A DNA stretch of 64,000 nt from Agrypnia vestita (taxonomy: Eukaryota; Arthropoda; Insecta; Trichoptera; Phryganeidae): contig JADDOH010000482.1 of assembly GCA_016648135.1 (NCBI GenBank), forward strand, positions 1-64,000. The letters run 5' to 3'. Made by a program: the position numbers and the translations under genes. The notes beneath the pieces are model-generated. The model made no database searches and was not told where the DNA came from. It saw only the letters and a program-made list of their open reading frames with translations. Below, piece by piece: positions 33,985 through 45,480 of this stretch. Position 1 is the first letter of the stretch; each line of letters begins with the position of its first letter.

Positions 33985-34290
33985 TTACTATAATTTACTT
34001 ATCATATATACACTAAAAAGAATATTGCTTGATACTCCACATTAAAAATTTAGAAGTATCATTACCAGCTGCGTAATCTATGTATTATGTTTCATGAGAA
34101 GAGACTAAAGATGTCTCTAGCATAGCTGGTCTCTTGAAATATACGGATGATTCCTATTTGGAATAAAAAAAAATATATATTTAAAAAAATTCGATGTGTG
34201 AATGTTCTTCCGATGGAGTGATCACTTAAGACAGCTCGTACAGATTGTAAGCTCTGGGCAATCTTAAGACTTCCATACACGTTTCCCATA
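33985..34290 (-). repeat. Unnamed repeat family (34/37/39 kb), inverted copy
   Basis: Read on the minus strand it begins TATATGGGAAACGTGTATGG. It continues through CTGTACGAGCTGTCTTAAGT and AAGAACATTCACACA to ATGCTAGAGACATC and TATTCTTTTTAGTGTATA. All these blocks recur in the same order at 38985-39330, and the first half at 37330-37520. The 65-codon frame on it is not conserved in the other copies. Confidence 0.75.
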
Positions 34291-34971
34291 TAAAAAGCTT
34301 CGTCACAAAGTAGCTGCTATGTCAAATAACAATAAAACTGCTTCATATTTATTAAATTTGTTTTCTACATCTACTCATGTTTTTTTGACATACTTTTATC
34401 TCATCTGATTTCCTTTTCAAAATAAAATTTACTTCAAGTACATAAATCGATAAAAGTGCGAATTTAATTATAATGCTCCCTCAAGCGTAGAACACGCGGA
34501 GAAAAAGAAACAATGTTACTGTTAAAAGCGAAATACGACAATCTCAAAGTGACACTTACACTTTATCACTTTCAAGATAAGTACCTACATAATATATTAA
34601 ATTATATTATGTTGGTCGGTACCTACGTGTGGGATGTAACTTTTAGCGCCGAGGGTGACGTGGAAGTGACATGGAATATAAAATGGAGCTCGCTTTTACG
34701 AGCTTTCTTTTGTCCTCCGTCTTTGATGCTGATGATTTTACATAAAATGAGCATTAATTTTACTTTATTATTAGTACTGAAACGGACAACGTTAGTAAAT
34801 TTATTTTCCGTATAACATTAATTTTCTATTCGATTTTATACTGACGACGTTAAATGTTTCCTACTTTGTATAATGATCCCTGTTGAGGAAGAAAGAAGGA
34901 AAAAGGAAGAAAAAAGAAGAAATGAATAAATATTTAATAAAAAATATGAATAAAACATAATATAAATATAT
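34291..34971. other. No gene recognised
   Basis: A 100-codon + frame at 34513-34815 has no recognisable domain. The segment 34690-34720 is the only GC-richer part. Confidence 0.35.
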
Positions 34972-34976
34972 CAAAT

Positions 34977-35130
34977 TGGGGGTATAAAAGCAAAGGCAGC
35001 AATATTTAAAAAAAATTAATGCAGTCATCAAGGATTTTATAAGAAACGTAGAAAAAATTTATAAAAAACAGGATTTTTGAAAGTGACTGTATTCAATTTT
35101 GGACATTGCTGCTTTTGCTTTTATACCCCA
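34977..35130. mobile_element. Small MITE with CAAAT target duplication
   Basis: The TIRs are TGGGGGTATAAAAGCAAAGG on the left and, on the right, the complement of TGGGGTATAAAAGCAAAAGC. The match covers about 25 bp with one indel and one mismatch. CAAAT flanks both ends (34972-34976, 35131-35135). At 154 bp with no coding capacity it is a complete MITE. The superfamily is not assigned. Confidence 0.8.
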
Positions 35131-35204
35131 CAAATAAACATATACATTTTGATTATTTATTTTAATTGATAAGAGTAAATTATATTTCTTAAAAATAATT
35201 TATT

Positions 35205-35860
35205 TTCTTCTTCTTCTTCTTTTTAGTTAGTAGATATGTTGATCTGTGCTACAGAAAACTACACCTCCTGGGACGCAAAGTCCAGCTATCGCTTCATCTT
35301 TTCGGTGGTCTTCCCGTTAGGCATCATCCAGATGGGATTTCATTCACTGATGTATGCACGAGTCTGTCACTGTCCATTTTCTGTCCACTGAATCTTCTCC
35401 AGCGTGCTATGTCCTCTATTTGGCAAGTTTTCTTTATGTCTTCATTTCGAACACAGTCACGTAGAGTTTTTCCAGTAATTGATCTCAGCACTTTCATTTC
35501 AGTTGTTCTGAGGATTTCTTTTGTGCGGACGGTGTCAGCCTGCGTCTCTACAGCGTATGTTATTATAGGTCGCCCGCATATCTTGTATATTTTGACTTCT
35601 TTCAATATGCATATTTTTGTTTTTCCAGACCAAATTCTTGAGACACCTTGATACGGTGGATGCTCTGTTCACTTGCTCTCGAACTTCGGTATACAGATCG
35701 CTATGGCTACAGATTTCTACACCTAATATCTGAAACTCATGACTTCTTCCACAGATTCATTATCAATACTCAGCTTACATCTTATCGGTTGTTTTGATAT
35801 TTCCAAACTTTTATTTTTGCTGATTGCTATTGACATATTAAGCTCTTGTGATGCAATGTG
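35205..35860 (-). pseudogene. RTE-like LINE reverse transcriptase C-terminal fragment
   Basis: The minus strand contains ICGRPIITYAVETQADTVRT, TTEMKVLRSITGKTLRD and RNEDIKKTCQIEDIARW, and further upstream LGVEICSHSDLYTEV in a shifted frame. This is the post-catalytic region of RTE-like LINEs. The (TTC)n tract at 35207-35221 marks the 3' tail as in the 14-kb copy. Frameshifted and 5' truncated. Confidence 0.75.
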
Positions 35861-37320
35861 GTAATTTAAGTAATCTATCACTGAAATTAAAAATATTTAA
35901 ATTACTTACTTAACTTATACATTAAAAAACATTAAGTTTGATATTTTCATAATTATTTTAAAATGTACAATCTTGTTGTAGATTTTCAAACCGGGCGAGC
36001 GTATTGCCACCAGACGTGACGCAAAATTGTGGTCAAGGAATTAACCAATTTAATCATTAATAATTTTTAATAAACATAAACTGGCTTCAGAAATAATAAA
36101 AAAAGATTTACAGGAGCTGATGGAGGACCCTGTAATTTTAGTTACCCTTAACGACGGCCATAGAGTTTGGAGATACATAACAGAAAAGCCCAAAAGATCC
36201 TAAACAAATGATTATGAACGATCATGAAAACCTGATATTAAATAATTATTTTTAAATATGTATTAATTACTTTAAAAAAATGTAGTAATGATGAATAGTC
36301 GTCAAAATCAAACATTCCTAAAGTCGACTTCTTATTCCAGAAAAGTGTAATGAACCTGATAAAATGGAAGATAAAGTAAAGCGTTATATTAATATTATAA
36401 TATATCCTAGTGTAAACTTCATTTCATATTCTTATTTCATCATAATGAACCTCATATGCCGCAATAAGTATTTCCCTGCGGAGATATTTCAAATGTCGGA
36501 ACGTTACTCCTTACTCGAGAGAATTTCTCGGAATTAATTCCCTCCCCTAAGTTAAATAGTTAATGTATAAATTCGACGGCATTGTATAATAAAGTCTTGT
36601 TAATTAAATAGAATATTATTCGGTTTCGCAGCGGTAACAGATTACGTAATACGGAAGTGTGTCATGCTACGCTGTAAAGCTGGCCAAAATTTTCTCAAAA
36701 TATAACAATTTTACGGGTTTAAAAAATACAAAAAAAAATATTCGAGATGATTTTTAATTGAATTATTTTAATTTAATTAATTCAACGCAAAACAAGTATG
36801 ATGTTTGCCGCTTGGTCTGAATCGCAATCAACCAAGGAGCTATTCCTCTTGGTCACAATGATCTTCGGTCTGAAAATAATTATTCTTCTCTTGTCGCAAT
36901 CACACAAAACACATTTGATCCTTCATATGGATCTGAAGAGGATATTCTCTTTGTAACAGATATCACAAAAATTATTTATAAAACCTTATAAATGAAAGAG
37001 ATGCTTCTCCTTTCACCCTTTTATTGCATTGTCAAATCACAGAAAAAATATAAACTAAAAAACAAATGCACAACAAAATGCCACATTCCTTCCTTGAGCA
37101 TCCATAGATGTCGCTCTCAGTCACACTAATCACAATTACAATTACAGACAAACAATTCAAATAGTTTTGGCCGTGACCCAAAGAGGTCGCTCGATTACGT
37201 GAAGTGCACATAAATTGTATGCATGATTGAATTCCAATAATTATTGTCATAAATTCAATTACAGAAGATATGAAATAGATTTATTTATTAATAAAGATTA
37301 TAGAAGTCTCAAATAAACGA
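35861..37320. other. No gene recognised
   Basis: A stop-free stretch near 36060-36200 (+) reads LQELMEDPVILVTLNDGHRV and may be a LINE scrap, but the family is not clear. The rest is AT-rich. Confidence 0.35.
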
Positions 37321-37329
37321 AATTTTTTA

Positions 37330-37520
37330 TATGGGTAATGTGTAAGGAAGTCTTTATGGGGTGGCCCAGGGCCTACGACCCGTACGAGCTGGCTTAAATG
37401 ATACACAATGAAATATTCACCGATTCCAAAGTAAGAACATTCACACACTATCTTTTTTTTATTTTATACATTGTATCATGGAAAGGACCATAGATGTCAC
37501 TAGCACAGTCCATTAAAATC
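37330..37520 (+). repeat. Unnamed repeat family (34/37/39 kb), direct copy, partial
   Basis: TATATGGGTAATGTGTAAGG, GGCCCAGGGCCTACGACC, CGTACGAGCTGGCTTAAATG and AAGAACATTCACACAC align with the other two copies. The second half is only weakly kept (ATAGATGTCACTAGCA). Confidence 0.7.
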
Positions 37521-37540
37521 CAGTCCATAACATATCCATA

Positions 37541-37582
37541 TGTATATATATATATTATATATATAATATATATATATAGATA
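37541..37582. repeat. (TA)n microsatellite
   Basis: An interrupted TA run that is itself nearly palindromic. Confidence 0.85.
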
Positions 37583-37604
37583 ACTTTCAATCTACGGTCT
37601 TACA

Positions 37605-37745
37605 CTCGCCTGTCAAAACAAACTATTCCATAGCGATGGCGTCGCTCGTATTTATAAGGTTCTCAATTGATGGAATCTTCTTGTATATTTTTTGTATTGT
37701 ATGGGTTTCTAGGCGTTTTAAATTTATTCTTAAAAGTCCATAGTG
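37605..37745 (+). repeat. Dispersed repeat pair with 11.2 kb, copy 2
   Basis: CCTGTCAAAACAAA, ATGGCGTCGCTCG and ATTTATAAGGTTCTCAATT correspond to 11200-11260. Confidence 0.4.
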
Positions 37746-38544
37746 TTAGAAAAACGTCGATCGTGTTCAGTACTTATCGTTTCGAAATCTCATGATAATA
37801 TACTAAATACATAGTTTACATACATAAATATAGTTTATAAAAAAAAAATTCCAGTTATTAATTTCCATTATTTATATAATATAATTTACTATTGAACTTT
37901 CTACTCCGGGATATGTGTCGCGAGTGAGCCATTACATCTAGTTCATATGTAAATGGCTAAGTTAGATATATTCTTTAGTTAGAGCTATTCTTTATCGCGT
38001 GAAAAGACAATTTCTCGACTATTGGAAAAGTCTTCATAAATTCCAAACTTGGATAATCGAGGTTCCAATTCCAAACGCGTCAGTATTTTTTTTTATAGTT
38101 TTTGAAAAGGGCAAGTGTCGCGTGCTTATTTTGGTAGCATGTCCTCAATTCTGCGTCGGCCATAAATTATTGTTTTTCTATTCATATTCCAGTCCACTTG
38201 TAAGCACAGAATTTACATTAGGCATATTTACTATCGTATTTACTATGTATCGATCCGCCACAAAACGACAGAATACATCAAGTTTTTATTCACTAATCAC
38301 GTGTGTGCCCAATTTTTCAAATTAAGATTTTACTATTCTGATATTTTACAAAAAACAAAAAAAAAAATTATTTATTATTACAAATTATATCTTATCACAT
38401 TAAATTATTTTATCTTAAAATAGACCTTAATCATTCCTATCTGATGATACTTACTCATACTTAGTACATAGTTTATTTAAAATTTAATTTATTTTAATGA
38501 TAAAACAGAGAGATGTGAATTTGGAGGTTAATTATATATAACGA
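37746..38544. other. No gene recognised
   Basis: A 108-codon + frame at 37999-38325 has no recognisable domain and average AT-rich composition. Confidence 0.35.
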
Positions 38545-38777
38545 GGGTAGAAAGCCAAAAGGCCGTTAGTGATTATTTAGAACTTTACAGGAGAGCAAAA
38601 TAATATTTTGTTAATATTTATTTTATCAAAAAACAATTTCTATATGTGTTCTGATTTAACAAATATGGAAATCGTTTAATAATAAAATAAACATTGACAA
38701 AATCAGATTGACAGAACTTTATTTTACTCTCCCGTACAGTTCGAAATTATCACTAACGCCCTTTTGGCTTTCTATCC
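38545..38777. mobile_element. TIR MITE
   Basis: The left end GGGTAGAAAGCCAAAAGG and right end CCCTTTTGGCTTTCTATCC form inverted repeats. They extend about 60 bp inward with indels (TTAGTGATTATTTAGAACT against its complement). About 233 bp with no coding capacity. Target duplication unclear. Confidence 0.75.
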
Positions 38778-38984
38778 TTGATATTATTTTAGCCTCTCTT
38801 TTTTATCCCATTGTACAACATGTATTTCATAGGAAAAAATATGTAAATAAATACATAAAAAGGTGATCCCGTTAGATTTTAAAAATACCTATCCAAAAAA
38901 AAATTAATTCACTTTATAAACATTACCATAATTCTGCCGAATGTGTGTTTAGTAGCGAAATGTTTTAAATTAATATAAATTATA

Positions 38985-39330
38985 GAAGATATGTATATGG
39001 GAAAGGTGTATGGAGTGGTGTCTTCATAGGGTGGCCTAGGGCTTATGACCTGTGTATGAGCTAGCTAAAGTGATTACTCTACACAATGCCACGTTCGCCA
39101 GATCCACCGCAAGAACATCACTACATTATCCAGTTTTGGAAGTTGTATATATTTTCTAATTCAGTTACTTTCATATATTCAACTGGACTATGCTAGAGAC
39201 AGCTATGATCCTTCCCACGATATAGAATACATAGATATAGTAGATGGTAATGATATATTTATATTTTTGAAGTGGAATTTTAAGCAGTATTCTTTTTAGT
39301 GTATACATGATAATTCTTTCGAATTAATTA
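38985..39330 (+). repeat. Unnamed repeat family (34/37/39 kb), longest direct copy
   Basis: It runs from TATATGGGAAAGGTGTATGG through GGCCTAGGGCTTATGACC, AAGAACATCACTACAT and CTATGCTAGAGACAGC to TATTCTTTTTAGTGTATACA. This copy and the inverted copy at 34 kb define the family, about 300-350 bp. Confidence 0.75.
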
Positions 39331-41310
39331 ATCTAGATATGGTTTTAATTTATTGCGGAAACTAGTTTTATTTATGTATATGTATCAAAAGATACACACA
39401 ATTCACTGTACCCATTTATTTATAATCATATTACTAAATGCGAAATTGTTTTAATTAACATTTTTAAAATTTAGTCTGGGACTCGTTTCTAAATTGTATT
39501 TATTGATTTTCATTAGTCTTTATTTTGCTCTGAATATTATTTACAGTGTATTTTATTATTAAGTCATTATTTATTATTAATTTGTCATAAAAAGTGTATG
39601 GTGTAATTATATCGTATTGTAAATGTTCATAAAATATTTATACTTTGTACTCTAATGTCACTAGAACCATCTATTAGGGTCAATAAGAACCCGTTGATGG
39701 TCTGTTAATTAAAAAAAAACAGTAATAAAACACATATTAGAAGAGCGCTATTTGTAGGTCTTTATAACATGGGGTAAATCATAAAACTGCGTAAAATATT
39801 TGCAATATCTATGTACGCGACGCGAAATCGCCGCGTACGTGGGGAAAATTGGGATTATGGTCGGGAAAAATGGACTGTATTGGATCGAGAAAGGAAAGGA
39901 CGTTTCGACTCACCTTTTTATCTCTTGGCGTCCTTCCAGATGTCACTTCACCAAACAACTGTTTCATTCGGTTGGCCACCAACGTGCGTTACTCCCGAAG
40001 TCCGGCGATGATGTTATAAAATATTTATAAAATGCACAATTAAAGACGAAAATTGGCGCTTTTAACGAGATAGTGAGACTTGTCGAAACGAAAGGTAAAT
40101 TTTACTAGTTGGGGGTAGGATAATTTTTGACCAATCAGTGTTGCCACATAAGAAAAAGAACAATACTCTGTAAACAATCGATTTCCGTGCCAACGTGACG
40201 TCAGGAATATCGAACAATCTATGTGCAGGGGTTGATAACGGTATTTTTTATTAGGTATTATTTAAGTGGGAATGTCCAGAAAGGGGGATTAAATTTAGGA
40301 ATTAATTCATTTGTTTATCGGTAAACACAGGTCTTTCCTTTGACCTGCATAAATATAAATATGGTGCCTTTCCTTGTTCTCGTATCTCTTACAGGGTTAC
40401 AGCTTGTTTTAAAAAAAATCATATGAAATATCGTAAAGCTTTCCATATAAAACACGTGAAAGCACCTAGGTACCTCTTCAAACATGTGAAGGTGTAATTT
40501 TCCTCAGTCAAATAAGGGTTAAAATAAAGTTTATTACATTTTTCAAAAAATATTCTCGAAAAATAATATTCTAAAAATTCCTTCATCGGTTTTTCACAAA
40601 ATATTACTCGTATAAGGGCGCTTTGCATAAGAGACGCCAAAATATATGCCCCAATGGAGTCGATTTCCGCAATAATATTGATATGAAGTTGTGCTAGAGC
40701 CTGAACACCCCATCATCATCATCAACCATTTTTAATACACTGTTATATGTGTGTGTTCCACTTTTCTGTCTATTGCTATTTGCTGAAATTCACACCTGAA
40801 AGAAATGCCAATTTAAAGATTGGAAGAATGCAGTCATCCAGAGGTATCGAGGTCAGTCGGCCTATTAATGGGAATCAATAGTTCGACTGACCTCCTTAAA
40901 ACCCACTGGACTGACGAAATCATCAGTTTAGTGAAAATGATAGAATTTTTCAATAAATTTCCGTTACAAAAACATTAGTTTACTGAATATAGTTCTATTT
41001 TATGGCTAGTGAAGTTATTTATTTATTTATTTTACTAAGCATCCCCTTTTTATAAGCTTTTAGATAAACTTTACATTTACACTTAAAAATTTTATTCATA
41101 GACATTTAAAAAAGAAAAACACAGTAATTATGAACATTTAAATCACAGTAACAAAATTAATATTATATGCAATAATATCTAAATTAAGTTATTGGTAAAG
41201 AAAAAGTAACGTTAAAATAAAATCAAAAAAATAGTGGGTAAAATAAATTATAGATAAAACATGATACTTTTTTAAATATTGAAGTTAAATGTAAAAAAAC
41301 TTCAAAATTA
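39331..41310. other. No gene recognised
   Basis: A patch near 39810-40215 is less AT-rich with two overlapping 66-76-codon frames (CGCGACGCGAAATCGCCGCG near 39818) but no known domain. Contains the hairpin at 40849-40894. Confidence 0.35.
40849..40894. repeat. 11-bp inverted repeat
   Basis: GAGGTCAGTCG (40849-40859) and CGACTGACCTC (40884-40894) pair perfectly around 24 nt. Confidence 0.7.
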
Positions 41311-41314
41311 AAAT

Positions 41315-41515
41315 TTGGATGCGTATATTCTGTCCATCTATGTTCCATCTCAAGGTATTATCTGTTTAAATATCAATAACTCTTCTGAAAATTCTAATCA
41401 CTTTTTGGAATCAAAACACTCTTTAGATATTAATAAGGGCTTAAGAATTTTACGTACAAATAACATTGAACTGCAGTTGAATAAATTAGAAATTATAAAA
41501 AGTCTTGATAGTTAA
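41315..41515 (+). pseudogene. Penelope-like element, endonuclease C-terminal tail
   Basis: The frame contains NSSENSNHFLESKHSLDINK, GLRILRTNNIELQLNKLEII and a stop. It parallels the 0.5-kb remnant (FSNHLIENNHKFDS ... ILNTNNKDLKLNNLEFF) block for block: the SNH-x-E-x-H motif, the IL-TNN box and the NKLE tail. The GIY-YIG core itself is missing. The fragment is too short to function. Confidence 0.65.
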
Positions 41516-42990
41516 TTAAATATAATAAATAACTAGATCCTTTTTGCAATTAGTTACCATTTATAATTATTTTCATATTAGTTCTTTATTAGTTATTCAT
41601 TTCCCACATTCTTTTTTTTATATTTTGTTAATATGTATACATATGTAGGTATATAGATACTTTGATTTTTAATGTTTAGTATAGGTATCTACGTTGTATT
41701 TTTATGAAGAAACTATTGCCCCAAGTCATGTTAATAATTCAACAAATTAGTTGTTAATTCAAAGTGTTTTCTTTTTAATTATATGCATGTTGTTACTGTA
41801 AAGTCATTATGTAGTTATTGAAGAAATTAAATTACACTGCTAGATTACTCAATTATGTACACACGATGTTCACCAAAACAGGCCAAAAGCCCAGAGAAGA
41901 ATCCACCGTTCAAAAAAAATGCCATAATTTAATCCTGAATAAATAAATAAAAGCATATTATTAGGACGTGTTTGAGCTTGATTCGATAGCACTATTTGCA
42001 TTCTCGTGCGTGACTTCAATAATCAAAACAGCGTCGATTTGCATATATCAATACAAAAGTACTGCAGCTTTTCTTCAAGGTGACTGTTTCCGACGCACGA
42101 TTGCGGAATTTCCTTTGACAGTTAATTAGTTCTAGAATTGAACTAACTAGTTTTAATTTAGTACAGAATACTGAGTTGCGTGCTTTACATAAAAGTACAT
42201 AGAGAAATGGAGTTAAAGCCTCATTTATGTTTTGTTTAAACATTGTCATGCAACTTGCGATTACTGTTACAGCTAAAAAGTTTAAACTAACACTGTATAA
42301 TGACTTTAATTAACTTTCAATGCACCGAGAATGAGGTTATTAAAACAGTTAAGGTGATTTATACACGTTAAAATAAGATCGGTAAAGAAATGCTGTATTT
42401 TTTCGCTTCGGTATAATTTCCATGAATAACTCGAAGCGAAAGCTTGTAATAATGCTAATTTTAACAGGAATTTCAAATTTAAGTATTTAGTAGGTACATA
42501 TTTAAATTATTGTGTATATCGTCCCTGAGAAAAAACACCACGTAAGTCCAAATAAGCTGGTTTTGAGATACGAGATCGCACGTGATCCTTTAATGGAACA
42601 ATTACATTGACACACACTTAGGACAATCACAGGAAGTTATGGCAGTAAGAGCATGACTGCGTAATTCGCTTACTTCCGGCTATTTGTTATGTAAAATATA
42701 CAAAAAAAAATATTAAAAAGCTTGTTAAAGAAAGACAAATGACTTATTTTTTGTAATTATTAATCAAATAAAATAAAAATTCTGGCCAACATTGTTTTAA
42801 TCATATTTTTAGTTGCGGTGACTTATGTTTTTATGAGGGAAAACAAAGTTTGATAAAAAATCTCATGTAGAAATGTCCTGTAACTTTTAGTACCTATGCA
42901 TATTTAAAAAAATAATTAGTTCTTTATTTCTCATCAAAAGAATAGAATTAAAAAAGAGCCGCTTAAGTGGTTTTTCCTATCGACAATAGT
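41516..42990. other. No gene recognised
   Basis: AT-rich with short frames. Confidence 0.4.
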
Positions 42991-42993
42991 AGT

Positions 42994-43488
42994 AGAGTAG
43001 GAGCCAGCAACCTAAAATATTTTCTATAGATACACTATAGTAGGTGAGAAAGTTTGGATACTATGACATTTGAGCTCAGGAGATTTTGGCAGATATTTGG
43101 TAATACAGGTACAACAAAAAAATGTAAGTATAACATTTATATAACTACAAGGTATCAATCAGATAATATTGTTGAATAGTGGCCCAAATAAAATATATAA
43201 AATTTAGATTTATTACTATAACGTAAATGACATGATTATTTATAGAGCTTCAAAGTATCAGGCGGGAGATATGACTAAGTATAAAATATAAAAAAATCAG
43301 GTTTGGTATTGTAACGTTTTAATAACTCGTTTTTTGTAGGCATCTGTATTAGCTGTTGTCTGCCAAAATCCCCCGACCTCAAATGTCATAATATCCAAAC
43401 CTTATTGTCTACTATAGTGTACATCTACAGAAAATATTACTGGTTTGATACTATAAAGTAAGTCTGGCGGTCGCTGGCTCTTAGTCTA
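42994..43488. mobile_element. Long-armed foldback element
   Basis: The left arm 42994-43101 and right arm 43361-43488 are inverted copies. They run TAGAGTAGGAGCCAGC / TAGACTAAGAGCCAGC at the tips through ACACTATAGTAG, TTTGGATA, TATGACATTTGAG and GATTTTGGCAGA. TA may be the target duplication (mariner-like), but this is not certain. About 495 bp, non-coding. Confidence 0.75.
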
Positions 43489-43700
43489 TAATAAAGATAA
43501 GCGTTGATGTCAGAAATAAATTATGGCTACGGAATTTTTGGCATGACCAGGCAAACCAGATGTGGAAAGTCATAATAATCGATGAGCTTGCATACAAAGA
43601 CGTATGAATGTGGATGATGCGAGGGTTGCGTAGTGCTTCATTATTTCTGCCTGCATCCCGCGGAGAAATGGCGCTTTGGTAAGTTAGTTAGTTCTTACAT
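43487..43700 (+). mobile_element. LINE 3' end (48-kb LINE family), + strand
   Basis: TGGCATGACCAGGCAAACCA, CATACAAAGACGTATGAATG, TGGATGATGCGAGGGTTGCG and CGGAGAAATGGCGC, then GGTAAGTTAGTTAG, correspond to the reverse complement of 48070-48300. Frames are broken. It starts directly at the right end of the foldback element. Confidence 0.7.
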
Positions 43701-43768
43701 TAATAAAATGACTACCGCCTTGATATTCCTAAGAAGCTATTTGTAGGTACATAGCAAAATAATATTAA

Positions 43769-44524
43769 GGGGAAATACCTACCTTCAAAGCGCGAAAAAA
43801 AACATTTTTTGTGAATTTTTTAAAGAAAACTTATTAAAATTATGGAACAAATGAAAGAACTATATTGAAAGTATTTTTGTATGAATAAATAGGTACAAAG
43901 TTTTAAGAATATTAAAAAAAATTATAAAAAAATATTCAACATTGGCGGAAAATTCTAGGGTTTTGTCGAATGCCGAAAAAAAGGTCCTCCGCGGTGACCA
44001 CTCCCATTTCATCTGTAATCATCAAAATAAAATAAAAATAAAAAGATTATCTATCATCTATTTTTTATAATAATAATAATAATTAATAATAATATTATTA
44101 ATAAATATTAATAAATTAAAAAAATAATCACTATAATTTAGTTTTTGACATAGGAGTTTTTGAAAATATAGATTTTTGACAAAATGGCGGGCGTTTCAAT
44201 TCCAGGTCCATAATATAAGTCCACGGCTTTGCTCAGAATTTCCATATCATCGAGCACTCTTCACAAACATAATAGAAACAGGTCTTACGTTTTTATTATG
44301 AAAAGCCCTACTGGCAGCTAGCTGCGTGTACCGCGGTGCCGCGCCGTGCAGCGCAGCGCATAATATACAAAGAGATGCCACTATTATCAGGTATAACTTT
44401 GTTATTTTTTTTTAATTTTTACTTGTAATTTTCACCAGATATTCTTAAGACCTCACGCTTTAAGTAAATGCAAAAATTTAAAAATGGATTTTTTCGAAAT
44501 GTCTAGGTACCTAGGTATTCCCCT
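43769..44524. mobile_element. TTAA-flanked TIR element (piggyBac-like non-autonomous, inferred)
   Basis: TTAA (43765-43768) is followed by GGGGAAATACCTACCTT. The right end reads AGGTACCTAGGTATTCCCC followed by T and TTAA (44525-44528). The matching ends and TTAA fit piggyBac-type non-autonomous elements. There is no transposase, and the interior holds an AAT microsatellite (44071-44100) and a GC patch at 44315-44360. Confidence 0.55.
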
Positions 44525-44528
44525 TTAA

Positions 44529-45062
44529 ATCAACAAATACAAATTATGTGTACAGAAAATCTTAAGCAACACCCGATGCGCGTCCGATGATAAAAGTAAT
44601 GTAGTAAATATTTCTAAAGTTTGTTAAACATAAGGAACACAAACTATCTTTGTATTTAATTTAACAGTAAAATTTACAATTCTGCCAAATATAAAAATAT
44701 TTTAACATTATACATTGTACATACGCACAACGAATATATTATTTTTTAAATATTACTTATAACTTTGTTTATAACCAGAGACAAATTAATTCCTCAATTG
44801 AATAAATATTTGACACGTGTGTAATCAATATCAATGTAATATTATTACATGTCGACCCTTAATATAAAACTTTCCTTCAATCAATATACGTGCGTTATGA
44901 GAAAACGTGTGAATGAGAAAACGCTAAGAATTTTTGTTTGGGACGTGCGTTCTTGACACACACTCGTTTTTTTGGTATAATAATGTACGTAGATATGTGA
45001 TAAATATATACTTAATATAAATAAAACATTATATCGTAGATTTAAAACTATTTGTGATCAAC
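44529..45062. other. AT-rich stretch, nothing recognised
   Basis: No frame or repeat of note. Confidence 0.4.
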
Positions 45063-45115
45063 CAATCTAGCCTCTCTTCCTGCCCCCACGGGGAAATGGC
45101 GTGATGGTAAGTAAA
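45063..45115 (+). mobile_element. LINE 3' terminus (48-kb LINE family), + strand
   Basis: CTCTTCCTGCCCCCACGGGG then AAATGGCGTGATGGTAAGTA is the reverse complement of the 26.3- and 48.1-kb termini. Confidence 0.65.
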
Positions 45116-45307
45116 TAAGAATATAGATTTGACCACCTCTGATTTAAAAAAAATACTTTTCTTTATATTATATTTATATTACAGTGCTTTGATCTTCATT
45201 CAATATACATTTAGTTTGTAATCTATTTCATTGAAGTACAATAGGTATATTTAAACTAAATTAATTTAAATCGGTAAACCTATTAAATATATTACAGAAA
45301 CATATTA

Positions 45308-45480
45308 TACTAACCGTAAACCCGTGAAAAATCACGGGACATGATAAAATTAATAATGACCCTTCGTGCGCTGATTGACGTGTCACACTCGGGCGCCGGG
45401 GCCTCATTATTCACGGTGCTCTTATTTATTCTAGCCTAATTTTAGAAAGTTACGGATAGACAGACATTCGAAATAAGGAT
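45308..45480 (+). mobile_element. Hairpin-headed dispersed repeat, copy 3 (compensated stem)
   Basis: The head hairpin is CCCGTGA/TCACGGG (45321-45327, 45332-45338) with loop AAAA. Compared with CCGTCA/TGACGG of other copies, both sides of one pair have changed. It ends near a GATAGACAGAC segment. Confidence 0.55.

Noticed and set aside
36000..36210. Coding exon after the acceptor-like CTTGTTGTAG
   Set aside because: The frame closes quickly after KLWSRN and no donor fits. Probably a LINE scrap.
40724..40740. Possible hammerhead or CRISPR-like repeat at CATCATCATCAACC
   Set aside because: A simple ATC run without GAAA, stems or spacers. No CRISPR-like spacing occurs anywhere in the window.
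44315..44360. GC-rich small exon
   Set aside because: It lies inside a TTAA-flanked element and lacks paired splice sites.
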